A stretch of DNA of 64,000 bases, taken from NCBI GenBank assembly GCA_045541135.1, contig JAZQIO010000051.1, positions 89,023-153,022 of the forward strand, read 5' to 3'. Shown piece by piece: positions 1-9,435 of the stretch. A program made the translations under genes and the position numbers. The notes beneath the pieces are model-generated. The model had not been told where the DNA came from. It worked only from the letters and a program-made list of their open reading frames with translations, and searched no databases. This DNA comes from CAZNKU01 sp045541135 (GTDB taxonomy: Bacteria > Bacillota > Clostridia > Monoglobales > Firm-18). Every line of letters starts with the position of its first letter. Within the stretch, counting starts at the first letter, position 1.

Positions 1-1326
1 TGTGGTGAAGGGAATGAATATGCCGTCATTCATAAGAGTGTTTTGTAAAGTTATTATATATTTACCCTTTAATTCTTCAGGTTTAAGATTGTTTTTAAAA
101 CATATGGAGGCTGCAGTACCTACAGCCTGACCTAACAGCGAGCATGTACCCATTACACGTGTGGAGCTCATTGCCACATGTGTTGCACTTATGTTTCTGC
201 CTGCAAAGAAAAGGTTTTTGATATTATCAGAATACAAACATCTGTAAGGTATTCCGTAAGGTGAAGGAACAGGATAGCAAACAGAAGCTTTATCATCAAT
301 TGAGTTTGCTTTGAATCCCTTTGGATTATGGTCGTCCATAGGCCATCCGCCATATGCTACTATATCGTCAAATTTCCCTTCATTGTAAATATCGTTTTGT
401 GTTAGTATGTGTTCACCTATGTAACGTACCGTTTCTCTTTTGCCAGGTAAAAATCCTACCCATTCAAGCTCCCAGTTATCATATCCGTGATCTTCTCTGT
501 TTTTCATATGATCCCATATTCCAAGTGCTATTTTTAAAAGTTCATCTCTTGTTTCTTCTGTGTTTGCTATGGCTTTAGTATCTCCACCAAGCTCTATCCA
601 CCACAGATTTCCGCCGCTTGTACCAATTTCATGACTTCGTATTTCACTGTACTTTACATTGTTTGCTTTAATGTCTATGTCGTCATCTGTTTCATATACA
701 TTTGCCCATTCAGGTGGAATAAATTTGACAGGATGGTCTGTTTCTCTTGCCTGAAGAAGAATGCTCATACCCATAGTTTTACTGTCGGCAACTTTTGGGG
801 CTATTGTCTCGTTAAATTCTTCTTTTGCTTCTCTGCCAATTCTGTATTTTGCACCTGACAGAGGAGCAAGCACGCTGTCGCCTGAACAGTCTGCAAAATA
901 TTTTGCTGTTACCTTATGCCATGAATATGTAGTTAACTGCCATGCTGTAACACTTGTGATTTTGTTTTCGGTACATTCCGCATCTAAACATGATGTATTA
1001 AGTAATAACGTGATATTTTTATTTTCCTTGATTTTACCGAATAATACGCTGTCCCATAAGGTGGGAGTAAGTGTAGGGTTGCGGTATATGTTTTCTTCTT
1101 CGAATTCTGTAAGTATACCTGTTTCTCTGTTCCAGTAACCAAGTGCACCGCGTACCCACATACGGATTTCCGAAGAACAGTTGCCGCCAAGTACAGGACG
1201 GTCCTGAATAAGTACAACTTTCAAACCGTGACGTGCGGCTGAAAGTGCAGCTATTGTGCCGGAAAGTCCTCCGCCGACTACACATAAATCACAACTGTGT
1301 TCTATAGTTTTGAATATGGATTTCAT
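1..1326 (-). CDS. FAD-dependent oxidoreductase, C-terminus cut by window edge
   Basis: About 442 codons are open from ATG 1326 to the window edge, so the C-terminus is missing. The N-terminus carries a dinucleotide-binding loop (VVGGGLSG, about residues 16-23) followed by an acidic-strand region, and a second FAD-contact stretch (NLFFAGRNISATHVA) lies near the visible end. This order fits the PF12831-type FAD oxidoreductases, whose substrates are mostly unknown. The ribosome site GGAGG overlaps the stop of egsA, 12 nt upstream, so the two genes are translationally close and share one operon. No signal peptide is visible. Cytosolic flavoenzyme is a firm call; the substrate is not known. Confidence 0.85.
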   Translation of the reverse strand, partial: MKSIFKTIEHSCDLCVVGGGLSGTIAALSAARHGLKVVLIQDRPVLGGNCSSEIRMWVRGALGYWNRETGILTEFEEENIYRNPTLTPTLWDSVLFGKIKENKNITLLLNTSCLDAECTENKITSVTAWQLTTYSWHKVTAKYFADCSGDSVLAPLSGAKYRIGREAKEEFNETIAPKVADSKTMGMSILLQARETDHPVKFIPPEWANVYETDDDIDIKANNVKYSEIRSHEIGTSGGNLWWIELGGDTKAIANTEETRDELLKIALGIWDHMKNREDHGYDNWELEWVGFLPGKRETVRYIGEHILTQNDIYNEGKFDDIVAYGGWPMDDHNPKGFKANSIDDKASVCYPVPSPYGIPYRCLYSDNIKNLFFAGRNISATHVAMSSTRVMGTCSLLGQAVGTAASICFKNNLKPEELKGKYIITLQNTLMNDGIFIPFTT

Positions 1327-1338
1327 TTTAAAGCCTCC

Positions 1339-2649
1339 TCATATAATCTCTTCAATTACACCTAAATCCCATGCAAGTCTTGAAAGAACATATTTATCGC
1401 GTATATCTTTTGTTGCTTTAAAAGCAGTGCTATTATCCTTTTCGTCAATTCCTATCTGAGACGGAGTTTTAGGAGCGTTGATTTTATCAAGCAGTTTTTC
1501 TATATCTTTGCTTGATGGCAATTCTTCATCAATTATTTTAAGTATTTTGTCCCAGTTATCTGCTATTATGTCAAATCTTACAGAATGCTTTTCTACGTTG
1601 TATTTTTGCTCTTTTTCTTCAATTTCAATCATAGTATCTGCGGCTTTGCCTAAAAACTCTTTTAACGTGTTTTTCCATTCTTCGTATTTAAAGTTCTTTG
1701 CATATTCGGTAGCTGTTTTTCTGTTTGGGGTAACTTTCTTGATTTTTTCATAAATTTTCAATGCCATTAGTGTGCCTATTGCACATTGAATGCCGTGCAA
1801 ATCAACAGGAGCTTTAAATTCTTCACCACGCATATCCCATACGTGAGAAAAATAGTGTTCAACACCCGAGGCAGGTCTTGAAAGTCCTGCGAAATTCATT
1901 GCAACTCCGCCTAACACAAGTCCGTCAAAAACAGCTTTTACTGCATCTTCATCTCTTGTTAAAAGACTATCTGCATTATCTACGCATTTTTTAAGTGCAT
2001 TTCTTATTAAATTTGCAACCCTTTCACAGTAATATTCGCCGGTAATCAGGTTTGAAATACGCCATTCGCAAATACTTACGTATTTTGCAATCATATCGCC
2101 AAGTCCTGATTTTAACATGTGTAATGGAGCGTTTTTAAGTATATCTATATCACCAATAACAACATTAGCACATTTGCTGTTAAGTGAAATTTTAAGTCCG
2201 TCTCGAGTAACGGAGGAGGTGGCGGAAGCATAACCATCCATAGAAGGTGCAGTAGCTACTATAATGTACGTACATTTTGCTGTATTAGCAAGTATTTTAC
2301 TTATGTCGTTTATAACGCCTGAACCTATGCCTATTACAATGTCACATTCTTTGTCAAAGTGCATTACAACAGAACCTACCGCACTTTCATTTGGCTCAAG
2401 CCTATCATCTTTGAATATGTGTTTTGAATATGGTATATTGCTATTATCTAAAACAGAGCATACATTTTCTCCTGCGGCTTTAAATGTGTTGGTATCGGCT
2501 ACAATAAATGCCTTTTTGCCGTTATATTTTTTTATAATATCGGATAACTTATTTATTGCACCTTTTTCGGAAATACACTCATCAATCTTCGCAGAATGTA
2601 TTTTTCCGCATTCGCATTTTTCGTTGTTAATAATGTTTAAATAATCCAT
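1339..2649 (-). CDS. egsA: sn-glycerol-1-phosphate dehydrogenase (EgsA/AraM family)
   Basis: Predicted NAD(P)-dependent enzyme reducing dihydroxyacetone phosphate to sn-glycerol 1-phosphate. It is 436 aa, with the iron-containing alcohol dehydrogenase fold. Visible landmarks are the nucleotide loop GIGSGVINDISK, the family signature APSMDGYASATSSV and the metal-side motif GVEHYFSHVWDM. An upstream extension of the frame to 2715 is rejected because ATG 2649 has an AGGAG site 8-9 nt before it and the extension runs into the promoter. It is first in an operon with the FAD oxidoreductase and divergent from a DeoR regulator. In B. subtilis the homologue (AraM) makes heptaprenylglyceryl phosphate precursor; the role here is inferred. 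Confidence 0.88.
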   Translation of the reverse strand: MDYLNIINNEKCECGKIHSAKIDECISEKGAINKLSDIIKKYNGKKAFIVADTNTFKAAGENVCSVLDNSNIPYSKHIFKDDRLEPNESAVGSVVMHFDKECDIVIGIGSGVINDISKILANTAKCTYIIVATAPSMDGYASATSSVTRDGLKISLNSKCANVVIGDIDILKNAPLHMLKSGLGDMIAKYVSICEWRISNLITGEYYCERVANLIRNALKKCVDNADSLLTRDEDAVKAVFDGLVLGGVAMNFAGLSRPASGVEHYFSHVWDMRGEEFKAPVDLHGIQCAIGTLMALKIYEKIKKVTPNRKTATEYAKNFKYEEWKNTLKEFLGKAADTMIEIEEKEQKYNVEKHSVRFDIIADNWDKILKIIDEELPSSKDIEKLLDKINAPKTPSQIGIDEKDNSTAFKATKDIRDKYVLSRLAWDLGVIEEII

Positions 2650-2700
2650 AAAACTGTCTCCTGAAAAAAGTAATTTACAACTTGTATATAGTATGTTATA

Positions 2701-2729
2701 ATTATACAAATTCAATCAGAATCTGTCAA
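2701..2729 (-). promoter_or_regulatory. SigA-type promoter of egsA operon
   Basis: Minus-strand TTGACA (2729-2724) and TATAAT (2706-2701) with a 17-nt spacer, a consensus match. A 7-bp inverted repeat, TTGTATA at 2682-2688 and TATACAA at 2703-2709, straddles the expected start site and is a candidate operator for the divergent DeoR regulator. Confidence 0.85.
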
Positions 2730-2814
2730 TTTGTCTATTGTGTGTTGAATTTAATGTTCTGATATTGATTTAATATGTGATTGAAACGCTCAATAATTGA
2801 TTGGAGTTGTATGT

Positions 2815-3549
2815 ATGCCATTTTATGAAAGAGAAGAAAAAATAATTAGTATTTTAAGGATTAATGATATAACTACTGTTGATGAAATAGCTGAAAAATT
2901 ATTTATAAGTAAACCTACGGTACGAAGAGATCTTGATAAATTAGTAAAAAAAGGAATTGTGACGCGTACACACGGGGGAGCAACTTTAATAAAAAATGCA
3001 GCCGATGAAAAAATAGCTTTTTCATTTAGAGAGCAGGAACATAACAGTGCAAAGTTTATAATGGCACAAAAAGCTGTAAACTTTATAAAAGACGGTTATA
3101 CAATAATGATTGACGGTTCTACAAGTGCTTTTGCATTAATACCTTTGCTTTCCGATTTTAAAAATTTAATAGTTATAACAAATAGTGCTAAGGCTTCGTT
3201 TGCACTTGGACAAATGGGAATAAAAAATATTTCTACAGGCGGACATATGATTAATAAATCTTTTTCTTATGTAGGAGAAGATGCAATAAGAACAATAAAC
3301 TACTACAATGCAGATATAGTATTTTTTTCATGCAGAAGTTTGTCTGAAAATGGTTATCTTACTGATAATTCAATAGAAGAAAATCAACTAAGAAGAGCTA
3401 TGATAAAAAAATCACACAAATCTGTGTTTTTGTGTGATAAAAGCAAATTCAATAAGACTTGCCTAAACAATTTGTGTCATATTTCTGATATTGATGAAAT
3501 AATCAGTGACGAAACAATTCCTGAAAATATTTTAAATTTAATAAAATAA
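2815..3549 (+). CDS. DeoR-family transcriptional regulator
   Basis: A 244-aa repressor-type protein. Residues about 1-55 form the DeoR winged helix-turn-helix (TVDEIAEKLFISKPTVRRDL, then THGGA), and the rest is the sugar-phosphate-sensing DeoRC domain (IDGSTSAFALIPLL, CDKSKF near the end). ATG 2815 is chosen because GGAG at 2803-2806 sits 8 nt before it; an in-frame TTG at 2797 has no ribosome site. It is divergent from egsA and the FAD oxidoreductase, so it most likely controls them in response to a phosphorylated metabolite. That target is inferred from position only. A bidirectional terminator follows. Confidence 0.87.
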   Translation: MPFYEREEKIISILRINDITTVDEIAEKLFISKPTVRRDLDKLVKKGIVTRTHGGATLIKNAADEKIAFSFREQEHNSAKFIMAQKAVNFIKDGYTIMIDGSTSAFALIPLLSDFKNLIVITNSAKASFALGQMGIKNISTGGHMINKSFSYVGEDAIRTINYYNADIVFFSCRSLSENGYLTDNSIEENQLRRAMIKKSHKSVFLCDKSKFNKTCLNNLCHISDIDEIISDETIPENILNLIK

Positions 3550-3558
3550 ATAAAAATA

Positions 3559-3591
3559 GGAAGATGTTAAAACATCTTCCTTAATTTTTTT
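3559..3591. terminator. Bidirectional terminator between deoR-type gene and yqeY
   Basis: Hairpin GGAAGATG/CATCTTCC (3559-3566 with 3573-3580), flanked by a T-rich run on the plus side and an A-rich run that serves the minus strand. It sits between two convergent genes. Confidence 0.85.
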
Positions 3592-4033
3592 ATGATAAAT
3601 GCTTTCTTACAAACTGGTTGATGACTTTACCGTCAGCTCTACCTTTTGTTTTAGGCATTATAGCCGCCATAACCTTACCGATATCTTTCATTGATTTTGC
3701 TTCAGTTTGTGCAATAGCATCAATAACTAAAGCTTCAATTTCTTCCTCAGACATTTGCTGTGGAAGGTATGCCATCAAGACTTCAATTTCCCTGCTGAGA
3801 TCATCTATTAAATCCTGACGACCACTTTTTTCATACTCAGGAAGAACATCTTTGCGTTTCTTTACTTCCTTGGCAACAACTTCGATAACACCTTCATCAT
3901 CAAGTGTTATTTTGTTGTCTTTTTCTACTTGTAACACTGATGCTCTGACCATTTGAACTGCATTTTTACGGATAGTATCCTTATCTTTCATTGCAGATTT
4001 AAGGTCATCCATCAATTTATCTTTAAGAGACAT
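3590..4033 (-). CDS. yqeY: GatB/YqeY domain protein
   Basis: A 147-aa protein of the YqeY family, which shares the helical tail domain of GatB. The family signature EYEKSGRQDLIDD and the C-terminal GxVM-KGRADGKxIN stretch are clear, and the length is normal for the family. It lies 18 nt behind rpsU, an arrangement common in Firmicutes. The role is thought to be tRNA-linked but remains poorly defined. Transcription is from the promoter ahead of rpsU and ends at the hairpin at 3559-3580. Confidence 0.92.
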   Translation of the reverse strand: MSLKDKLMDDLKSAMKDKDTIRKNAVQMVRASVLQVEKDNKITLDDEGVIEVVAKEVKKRKDVLPEYEKSGRQDLIDDLSREIEVLMAYLPQQMSEEEIEALVIDAIAQTEAKSMKDIGKVMAAIMPKTKGRADGKVINQFVRKHLS

Positions 4034-4051
4034 AGTTTTTTACCTCTAAAA

Positions 4052-4225
4052 TTAGAATTTACGCTTTCTTGCAGCCTCTGACTTTTTCTTACGCTTTACG
4101 CTTGGCTTTTCGTAATGTTCTCTCTTACGAATTTCAGATAAAACACCTGCTTTTGAGCACTGTCTTTTAAATCTGCGAAGCGCACTGTCAAGAGATTCAT
4201 TTTCTTTTACTCTGATTTCTGACAC
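4052..4225 (-). CDS. rpsU: 30S ribosomal protein S21
   Basis: A short gene of 57 codons plus stop, reading VSEIRVKENESLDSALRRF at its start and ending in the basic SVKRKKKSEAARKRKF tail, typical of S21. The start is GTG at 4225, preceded by the strong ribosome site GGAGGGAGG. S21 sits on the small subunit platform near the 16S 3' end. It is first in an rpsU-yqeY operon driven by a consensus promoter at 4291-4319. Confidence 0.96.
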   Translation of the reverse strand: MSEIRVKENESLDSALRRFKRQCSKAGVLSEIRKREHYEKPSVKRKKKSEAARKRKF

Positions 4226-4290
4226 AAATTTCCCTCCCTCCGGCTACCGATATAGTAGGCGGCGTGCTGTAAATCTACAACACTCATTAC

Positions 4291-4319
4291 ATTATACTTG
4301 AACTGTTTTGCAATGTCAA
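4291..4319 (-). promoter_or_regulatory. SigA-type promoter of rpsU-yqeY
   Basis: Minus strand TTGACA (4319-4314), 17-nt spacer, TATAAT (4296-4291): a perfect consensus, as expected for a ribosomal protein gene. Confidence 0.92.
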
Positions 4320-4370
4320 TACCTAATTTATTAAATTTTTGAAAATTTGCATCTTTATTAATATTTAATG

Positions 4371-4399
4371 TTGTAATTCTTTTTCTTTTGTGTTAGAAT
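4371..4399 (+). promoter_or_regulatory. Likely SigA-type promoter of secA operon
   Basis: TTGTAA (4371-4376), 17-nt spacer, TAGAAT (4394-4399), 55 nt before the secA start. A fair but not perfect match. No hairpin lies in the leader. Confidence 0.65.
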
Positions 4400-4453
4400 A
4401 TATTAGATATATTGTATTTAAATATGTGAGTATATTAAAGTGAGGTAAATCAA

Positions 4454-7183
4454 ATGGGCTTAATAACCAAAATATTTGGAACACACAGCGAAAGAGAAAT
4501 AAAAAAGATAATGCCTTTAGTTGATAAAGTTATGTCTTTAGAAGAACAATATTCAAAAATGTCCGATGAGGAATTGAAAAATAATACATTTGTTTTTAAA
4601 AAACGACTTACAAACGGAGAAACCCTTGATGATATTCTGCCCGAAGCTTTTGCTACAGTACGTGAAGCTGCATGGCGTGTACTTGGTATGAAGCATTTTA
4701 AAGTACAGATTATAGGTGGTATAGTTTTACATCAGGGCAGAATTTCAGAAATGAAAACAGGTGAAGGTAAAACTTTGGTTTCTACATTACCTGCATATCT
4801 TAATGCACTTACAGGGAAAGGCGTACACATTGTTACTGTCAACGACTATCTTGCAAAGCGTGACAGTGAATGGATGGGAAAGGTGCATAAATTTCTTGGG
4901 CTGAAAGTTGGTCTTGTTTTACATGATATGGAAAACGATGAAAGACGTGAAGCATACAATGCAGATATAACATATATAACAAATAACGAACTTGGTTTTG
5001 ATTATTTGCGTGATAATATGGTTATTTATGAATCCCAAAAGGTACAAAGAGAACATAGTTATGCCATTGTTGACGAAGTAGATAGCATTCTTATTGATGA
5101 GGCAAGAACACCACTTATTATTTCAGGTATGGGCTCTAAATCAACACAACTATATGACATTGTTGATAAGTTTGCACGTACACTTAAGATGTTTAAAATA
5201 AAAGAAACTGATGACAAAACTCACAATAGTGATGATATAGACGCTGATTATATTGTTGATGAAAAAGCCAAAACGGCAACTTTAACTGCAAACGGTGTAA
5301 AAAAAGCTGAAAAAGCGTTTAATATTGAAAATCTGACAGATCCTGATAATATGCTTTTACATCACCATATTAATCAGGCTATCAAAGCTCATGGAACAAT
5401 GTATCGTGACCAGAACTATGTAGTTAAAGACGGACAGGTTATAATTGTTGATGAGTTTACGGGACGTATGATGGAAGGCAGACGATACAGTGACGGTTTG
5501 CATCAGGCAATTGAAGCTAAAGAACACGTTAAAGTTGAACGTGAAAGCAGAACAATGGCAACAATAACATTCCAGAATTTCTTCCGTCTTTATACTAAAC
5601 TTGCAGGTATGACCGGTACTGCGGAAACAGAAGAGCAGGAATTCAGAGAAATATACGGACTGGATGTTGTGGTAATTCCTACCAACAAAGAATTAAAGAG
5701 AATTGACTATAATGATGTCGTGTATAAGAATGAAAATGGAAAATTCAATGCTGTTGTTAAACAAATTGAAGAATGTAACAAGAAGGGACAGCCGGTATTG
5801 GTTGGTACTATTACAATTGAAAAATCAGAACAGCTTTCTGCTTTGCTAAAAAGAAAAGGAATCAAGCATAGTGTGTTAAATGCAAAATTCCATGAAAAAG
5901 AAGCCGAAATTGTTGCACAGGCAGGTAAATTCGGAGCAGTTACAATTGCAACCAATATGGCAGGTCGTGGTACAGATATTGTACTTGGTGGTAATGCAGA
6001 ATTTATGGCAAAAGAGCAGATGCGTAAAATGGAGTATTCCGATGCGCTTATTGCAGAAGCAACAGGTTTTGCTGAAACTGATGATAATGAGATTTTAGAA
6101 GCAAGAGAAACTTATAAAAATCTTTATGATGAATTTAAAGTAAAGACTGAAGAAGAACGCAAGAAAGTTGTTGAGGCAGGAGGATTATTTATTATAGGCA
6201 CAGAACGTCACGAAAGCAGACGAATTGATAATCAGTTGCGCGGTCGAAGCGGTCGACAGGGGGATGTTGGTTCATCAAGATTTTACATTTCGCTTCAGGA
6301 TGATCTTATGAGACTTTTTGGCTCTGAGCGAATTTCTATGGTTGTTGACAGACTTGGTCTTGATGAAGATGATCCTATTGATGCTAAAATTTTGTCAAAT
6401 ACAATTGAGGGTGCCCAGAAAAAAATTGAGGCAAGAAACTTTGATATCCGTAAACATGTTTTGAATTATGACGATGTTATGAATAAACAGAGAGAGATTA
6501 TATACGGTGAACGTCAGAAAGTTCTTTCGGGTGATGATATTCACGAAAATATTATGTCTATGATAGAAAGTGTTGTTGATAACATTGTATCATCCGTATG
6601 CGGAGGTATGCAATTTGCAGATGAATGGGTATGGGAAAATTATGAACCTATGATGCATCAGACTTTCGGTATTGTACCGGAATTCGGTGACGAAAAATTC
6701 AGCTTTGATGAAGTTGAGTTTAAAAATATAATTATGAAAAAGGTTACTGAGTTTTACAGTCAGCGAGAAGATGAGTTTGGTTTAGATGAAAACGGTGATA
6801 AGAGAATGCGTGAACTTGAACGTATTGCTTTACTTAAGTCCGTTGATAACAAATGGATGGAACATATTGATGCAATGGATCAGCTTAAAAACGGTATTGG
6901 TCTTCGTGCTTACGGTCAGCATGATCCTGTTGTTGAATACAAAATTGAAGGTATGGATATGTTTGAAGAAATGGTAAATAACATTAAAACAGATACTGTA
7001 AAAATGTTATATCATGCTAAAACAAATGCTGAAATGAAACGAGAACAAGTGGCAGAACCAATAAAAACATCCGGTGACGGTTCTTTAAAAAAAGCACCTG
7101 TAAAAAATGAAGATAAAATAGGAAGAAATGATATGTGTCCTTGCGGAAGCGGACTTAAGTATAAAAAATGTTGTGGTAAATAA
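4454..7183 (+). CDS. secA: Preprotein translocase ATPase SecA
   Basis: Motor ATPase that drives unfolded preproteins through SecYEG at the membrane. It is 909 aa, a full-length SecA. Visible parts are Walker A (TGEGKTLVS, about residue 101), the DEAD-equivalent VDEVDSILIDEARTPL, the helicase motif NMAGRGTDIVLGG, the arginine-finger region QLRGRSGRQGD, and a C-terminal SEC-C zinc site with Cys895, Cys897, Cys906 and Cys907. A GAGGT ribosome site precedes ATG 4454. prfB follows 37 nt later, a secA-prfB order shared with B. subtilis. Confidence 0.98.
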   Translation: MGLITKIFGTHSEREIKKIMPLVDKVMSLEEQYSKMSDEELKNNTFVFKKRLTNGETLDDILPEAFATVREAAWRVLGMKHFKVQIIGGIVLHQGRISEMKTGEGKTLVSTLPAYLNALTGKGVHIVTVNDYLAKRDSEWMGKVHKFLGLKVGLVLHDMENDERREAYNADITYITNNELGFDYLRDNMVIYESQKVQREHSYAIVDEVDSILIDEARTPLIISGMGSKSTQLYDIVDKFARTLKMFKIKETDDKTHNSDDIDADYIVDEKAKTATLTANGVKKAEKAFNIENLTDPDNMLLHHHINQAIKAHGTMYRDQNYVVKDGQVIIVDEFTGRMMEGRRYSDGLHQAIEAKEHVKVERESRTMATITFQNFFRLYTKLAGMTGTAETEEQEFREIYGLDVVVIPTNKELKRIDYNDVVYKNENGKFNAVVKQIEECNKKGQPVLVGTITIEKSEQLSALLKRKGIKHSVLNAKFHEKEAEIVAQAGKFGAVTIATNMAGRGTDIVLGGNAEFMAKEQMRKMEYSDALIAEATGFAETDDNEILEARETYKNLYDEFKVKTEEERKKVVEAGGLFIIGTERHESRRIDNQLRGRSGRQGDVGSSRFYISLQDDLMRLFGSERISMVVDRLGLDEDDPIDAKILSNTIEGAQKKIEARNFDIRKHVLNYDDVMNKQREIIYGERQKVLSGDDIHENIMSMIESVVDNIVSSVCGGMQFADEWVWENYEPMMHQTFGIVPEFGDEKFSFDEVEFKNIIMKKVTEFYSQREDEFGLDENGDKRMRELERIALLKSVDNKWMEHIDAMDQLKNGIGLRAYGQHDPVVEYKIEGMDMFEEMVNNIKTDTVKMLYHAKTNAEMKREQVAEPIKTSGDGSLKKAPVKNEDKIGRNDMCPCGSGLKYKKCCGK

Positions 7184-7220
7184 ATATTATAATAAATTTT
7201 AAACTGAAAGGGTTGATAGT

Positions 7221-8343
7221 ATGTTAGAGTTTGAAGAATATCGTCTTTCTTTAGACACTCTTGAAAAAGACATAAACGAATTGAGGGATTCACTTTGACA
7301 TTTCAGGAACTGAATCTGAAATAAAGGAACTTGAAGCTAAGGCAGGAGAACCTGATTTCTATAATGATATGGAAAATGCACAAAAGGTTCTGCAAAAAAC
7401 TAAGCAGTTATCAGATAAAATTGAAAGATATAAAACGCTTTACTCTCAGTGGGAGGATCTGGTTACACTTGTTTCATTAGGTAATGAAATGGAGGATTTG
7501 TCTGTTCTTGATGAAGTTGTAGAGGGTTATGAAGATTTTGTCAAAAACCTTGAAGATATGCGTCTTGAAACATTACTTTCAGAGCCATATGATAAAAATA
7601 ATGCAATTATGACAATTCATCCCGGTGCAGGTGGCACAGAAGCTCAGGATTGGGCAGAAATGCTTATGAGAATGTATACAAGATGGGCAGAAAGAAGAGG
7701 CTTTAAGGTGGAGATTCTTGATTACCTTGAAGGTGATGAAGCCGGTCTTAAGAGTGTTACTATTATGATTGAAGGTGTTAATGCCTTTGGGTATGCAAAA
7801 TGTGAAAAAGGTATTCACCGTTTGGTACGTATATCTCCTTTTGATTCTTCAGGAAGACGTCATACTTCTTTTGCATCTTGCGATGTGATGCCTGAAATTG
7901 ACGATGATATTCAAATAGATATTAATCCAGAAGATTTACGAGTTGATACTTACCGTTCAAGTGGTGCGGGTGGTCAGCATATCAATAAAACTGACAGTGC
8001 TATACGTATTACACATATACCTACCGGAGTTGTTGTTTCGTGCCAGCAGGAACGTTCACAGCACAAAAACCGTGAAACAGCTATGAAAATGCTTAAAGCT
8101 AAATTGTTTGAAATAAAAGAACGTGAACAAAAAGAGAAAATTGAGGATTTAAAAGGAGAACAAAAGGACATTGCTTGGGGAAGTCAGATTCGTTCATATG
8201 TATTCCATCCTTACAACCTTGTAAAAGATCACAGAACAAACTTTGAAGCAGGCAATATTGGTGCGGTTATGGACGGAGATATTGACGGTTTTATTAATGA
8301 ATATCTGAAAAAGTCATCACTTGGTCAACTTAACCTAAAATAA
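7221..8343 (+). CDS. prfB: Peptide chain release factor 2, with programmed +1 frameshift
   Basis: RF2 reads UGA/UAA stops and triggers peptide release. ATG 7221 (ribosome site AAAGGG) opens a 25-codon zero frame ending CTT TGA C; a +1 shift at 7296 continues in the frame of GAC 7297 to the TAA at 8341, giving 373 aa. The recognition tripeptide SPF falls at 205-207 and the catalytic GGQ at 250-252, the same numbers as in E. coli RF2, which supports the reconstructed start. The in-frame UGA makes expression self-limiting: when RF2 is scarce, shifting wins. It lies between secA and prfA. Confidence 0.97.
7281..7299 (+). promoter_or_regulatory. RF2 recoding site
   Basis: Slippery codon CTT at 7293-7295 followed by in-frame TGA at 7296-7298 and C, the classic RF2 shift site. 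The internal Shine-Dalgarno-like element is GAGGG at 7283-7287, leaving five bases to CTT, longer than the short gap in the E. coli site. Confidence 0.95.
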
Positions 8344-8364
8344 ACGAAATGGAGAATTTAAACG

Positions 8365-9435
8365 GTGTTTGATAAATTATCATTTTTACAGCAAAGATAC
8401 GATGAGCTTGCAAAAGACATAAGCTCTCCCGAGGTAATTGCCGACCAGGCTAAATTTACCAAGCTTTGTAAGGAGCACGCAGACCTTACACCTATTGTAG
8501 AAAAATACAATGAATATAAAAAGGCAAAAGAAGATGCAGACGAAGCAAGAGCAATGCTTGAAGAAAATCTTGATAAGGATTTCCGTGAACTTGTTCAGGC
8601 AGAATATGATGAATCAAAAGAAAAAATAGCCGCATACGAGGAAGAACTTAAAATTTTGCTTATACCAAAAGATCCTAATGACGAAAAGAATGTTATTATT
8701 GAAATTCGTGGTGGTGCAGGCGGTGATGAAGCGGCTTTATTTGCTGCAAATCTCTTCAGAATGTATTCTATGTATGCTGAAGCAAGAAGATGGAAGACAG
8801 AAATACTCAGTATGAATGAAACCGAACTTGGTGGTATAAAGGAAGTTTCCTTTGGTATCAGCGGTCAGGGGGCATACAGCAGACTGAAATGGGAAAGTGG
8901 TGTACATCGTGTACAGCGTATTCCTTCAACAGAAAGCGGTGGTAGAATACATACCTCTACTGTTACGGTTGCAGTTTTGCCTGAAGTTGAAGAAGTAGAA
9001 GTTGAAATTAATCAGAATGACCTCAGAATTGATGTGTTCCGTGCAGGCGGTCCCGGAGGACAGTGCGTAAATACAACTGACTCTGCTGTACGTATTACAC
9101 ATATTCCTACAGGCTTGGTTGTATCTTGTCAGGATGAAAAATCTCAGCTTAAAAATAAGGAAAAAGGTATGAAAATTTTGCGTTCAAGACTGTACGATTT
9201 GTTACAGAGCCAACAGCATGACGAAATTGCCGAACAGCGTAAAAGTCAGGTTGGTACAGGTGACAGAAGTGAACGTATACGTACCTATAATTTCCCTGAA
9301 AGACGTGTAAGTGACCATAGAATCGGACTTACGTTATATAAGCTTGATGCAATTATGAATGGTGATTTGGATGAAATCATTGATGCTCTTACAACCTACT
9401 TCCAGGCTGAAAAATTAAAAGGTGATGAAGAATAA
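8365..9435 (+). CDS. prfA: Peptide chain release factor 1
   Basis: RF1, 356 aa, releases peptides at UAG/UAA. The anticodon-like P-x-T motif is PST at 187-189 and the catalytic GGQ is at 231-233. Start is GTG 8365 with GGAGA 9 nt before it. It lies 21 nt after prfB, so both release factors are made from one transcript, and its stop overlaps the start of tsaC by one base (TAATG). The methyltransferase gene prmC, often next to prfA, is not here; it is not elsewhere in the window. Confidence 0.97.
   Translation: MFDKLSFLQQRYDELAKDISSPEVIADQAKFTKLCKEHADLTPIVEKYNEYKKAKEDADEARAMLEENLDKDFRELVQAEYDESKEKIAAYEEELKILLIPKDPNDEKNVIIEIRGGAGGDEAALFAANLFRMYSMYAEARRWKTEILSMNETELGGIKEVSFGISGQGAYSRLKWESGVHRVQRIPSTESGGRIHTSTVTVAVLPEVEEVEVEINQNDLRIDVFRAGGPGGQCVNTTDSAVRITHIPTGLVVSCQDEKSQLKNKEKGMKILRSRLYDLLQSQQHDEIAEQRKSQVGTGDRSERIRTYNFPERRVSDHRIGLTLYKLDAIMNGDLDEIIDALTTYFQAEKLKGDEE

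Noticed and set aside
2650..2715. Longer egsA starting near 2715
   Set aside because: The extension overlaps the egsA -10 element and lacks a ribosome site; ATG 2649 has AGGAG at good distance.
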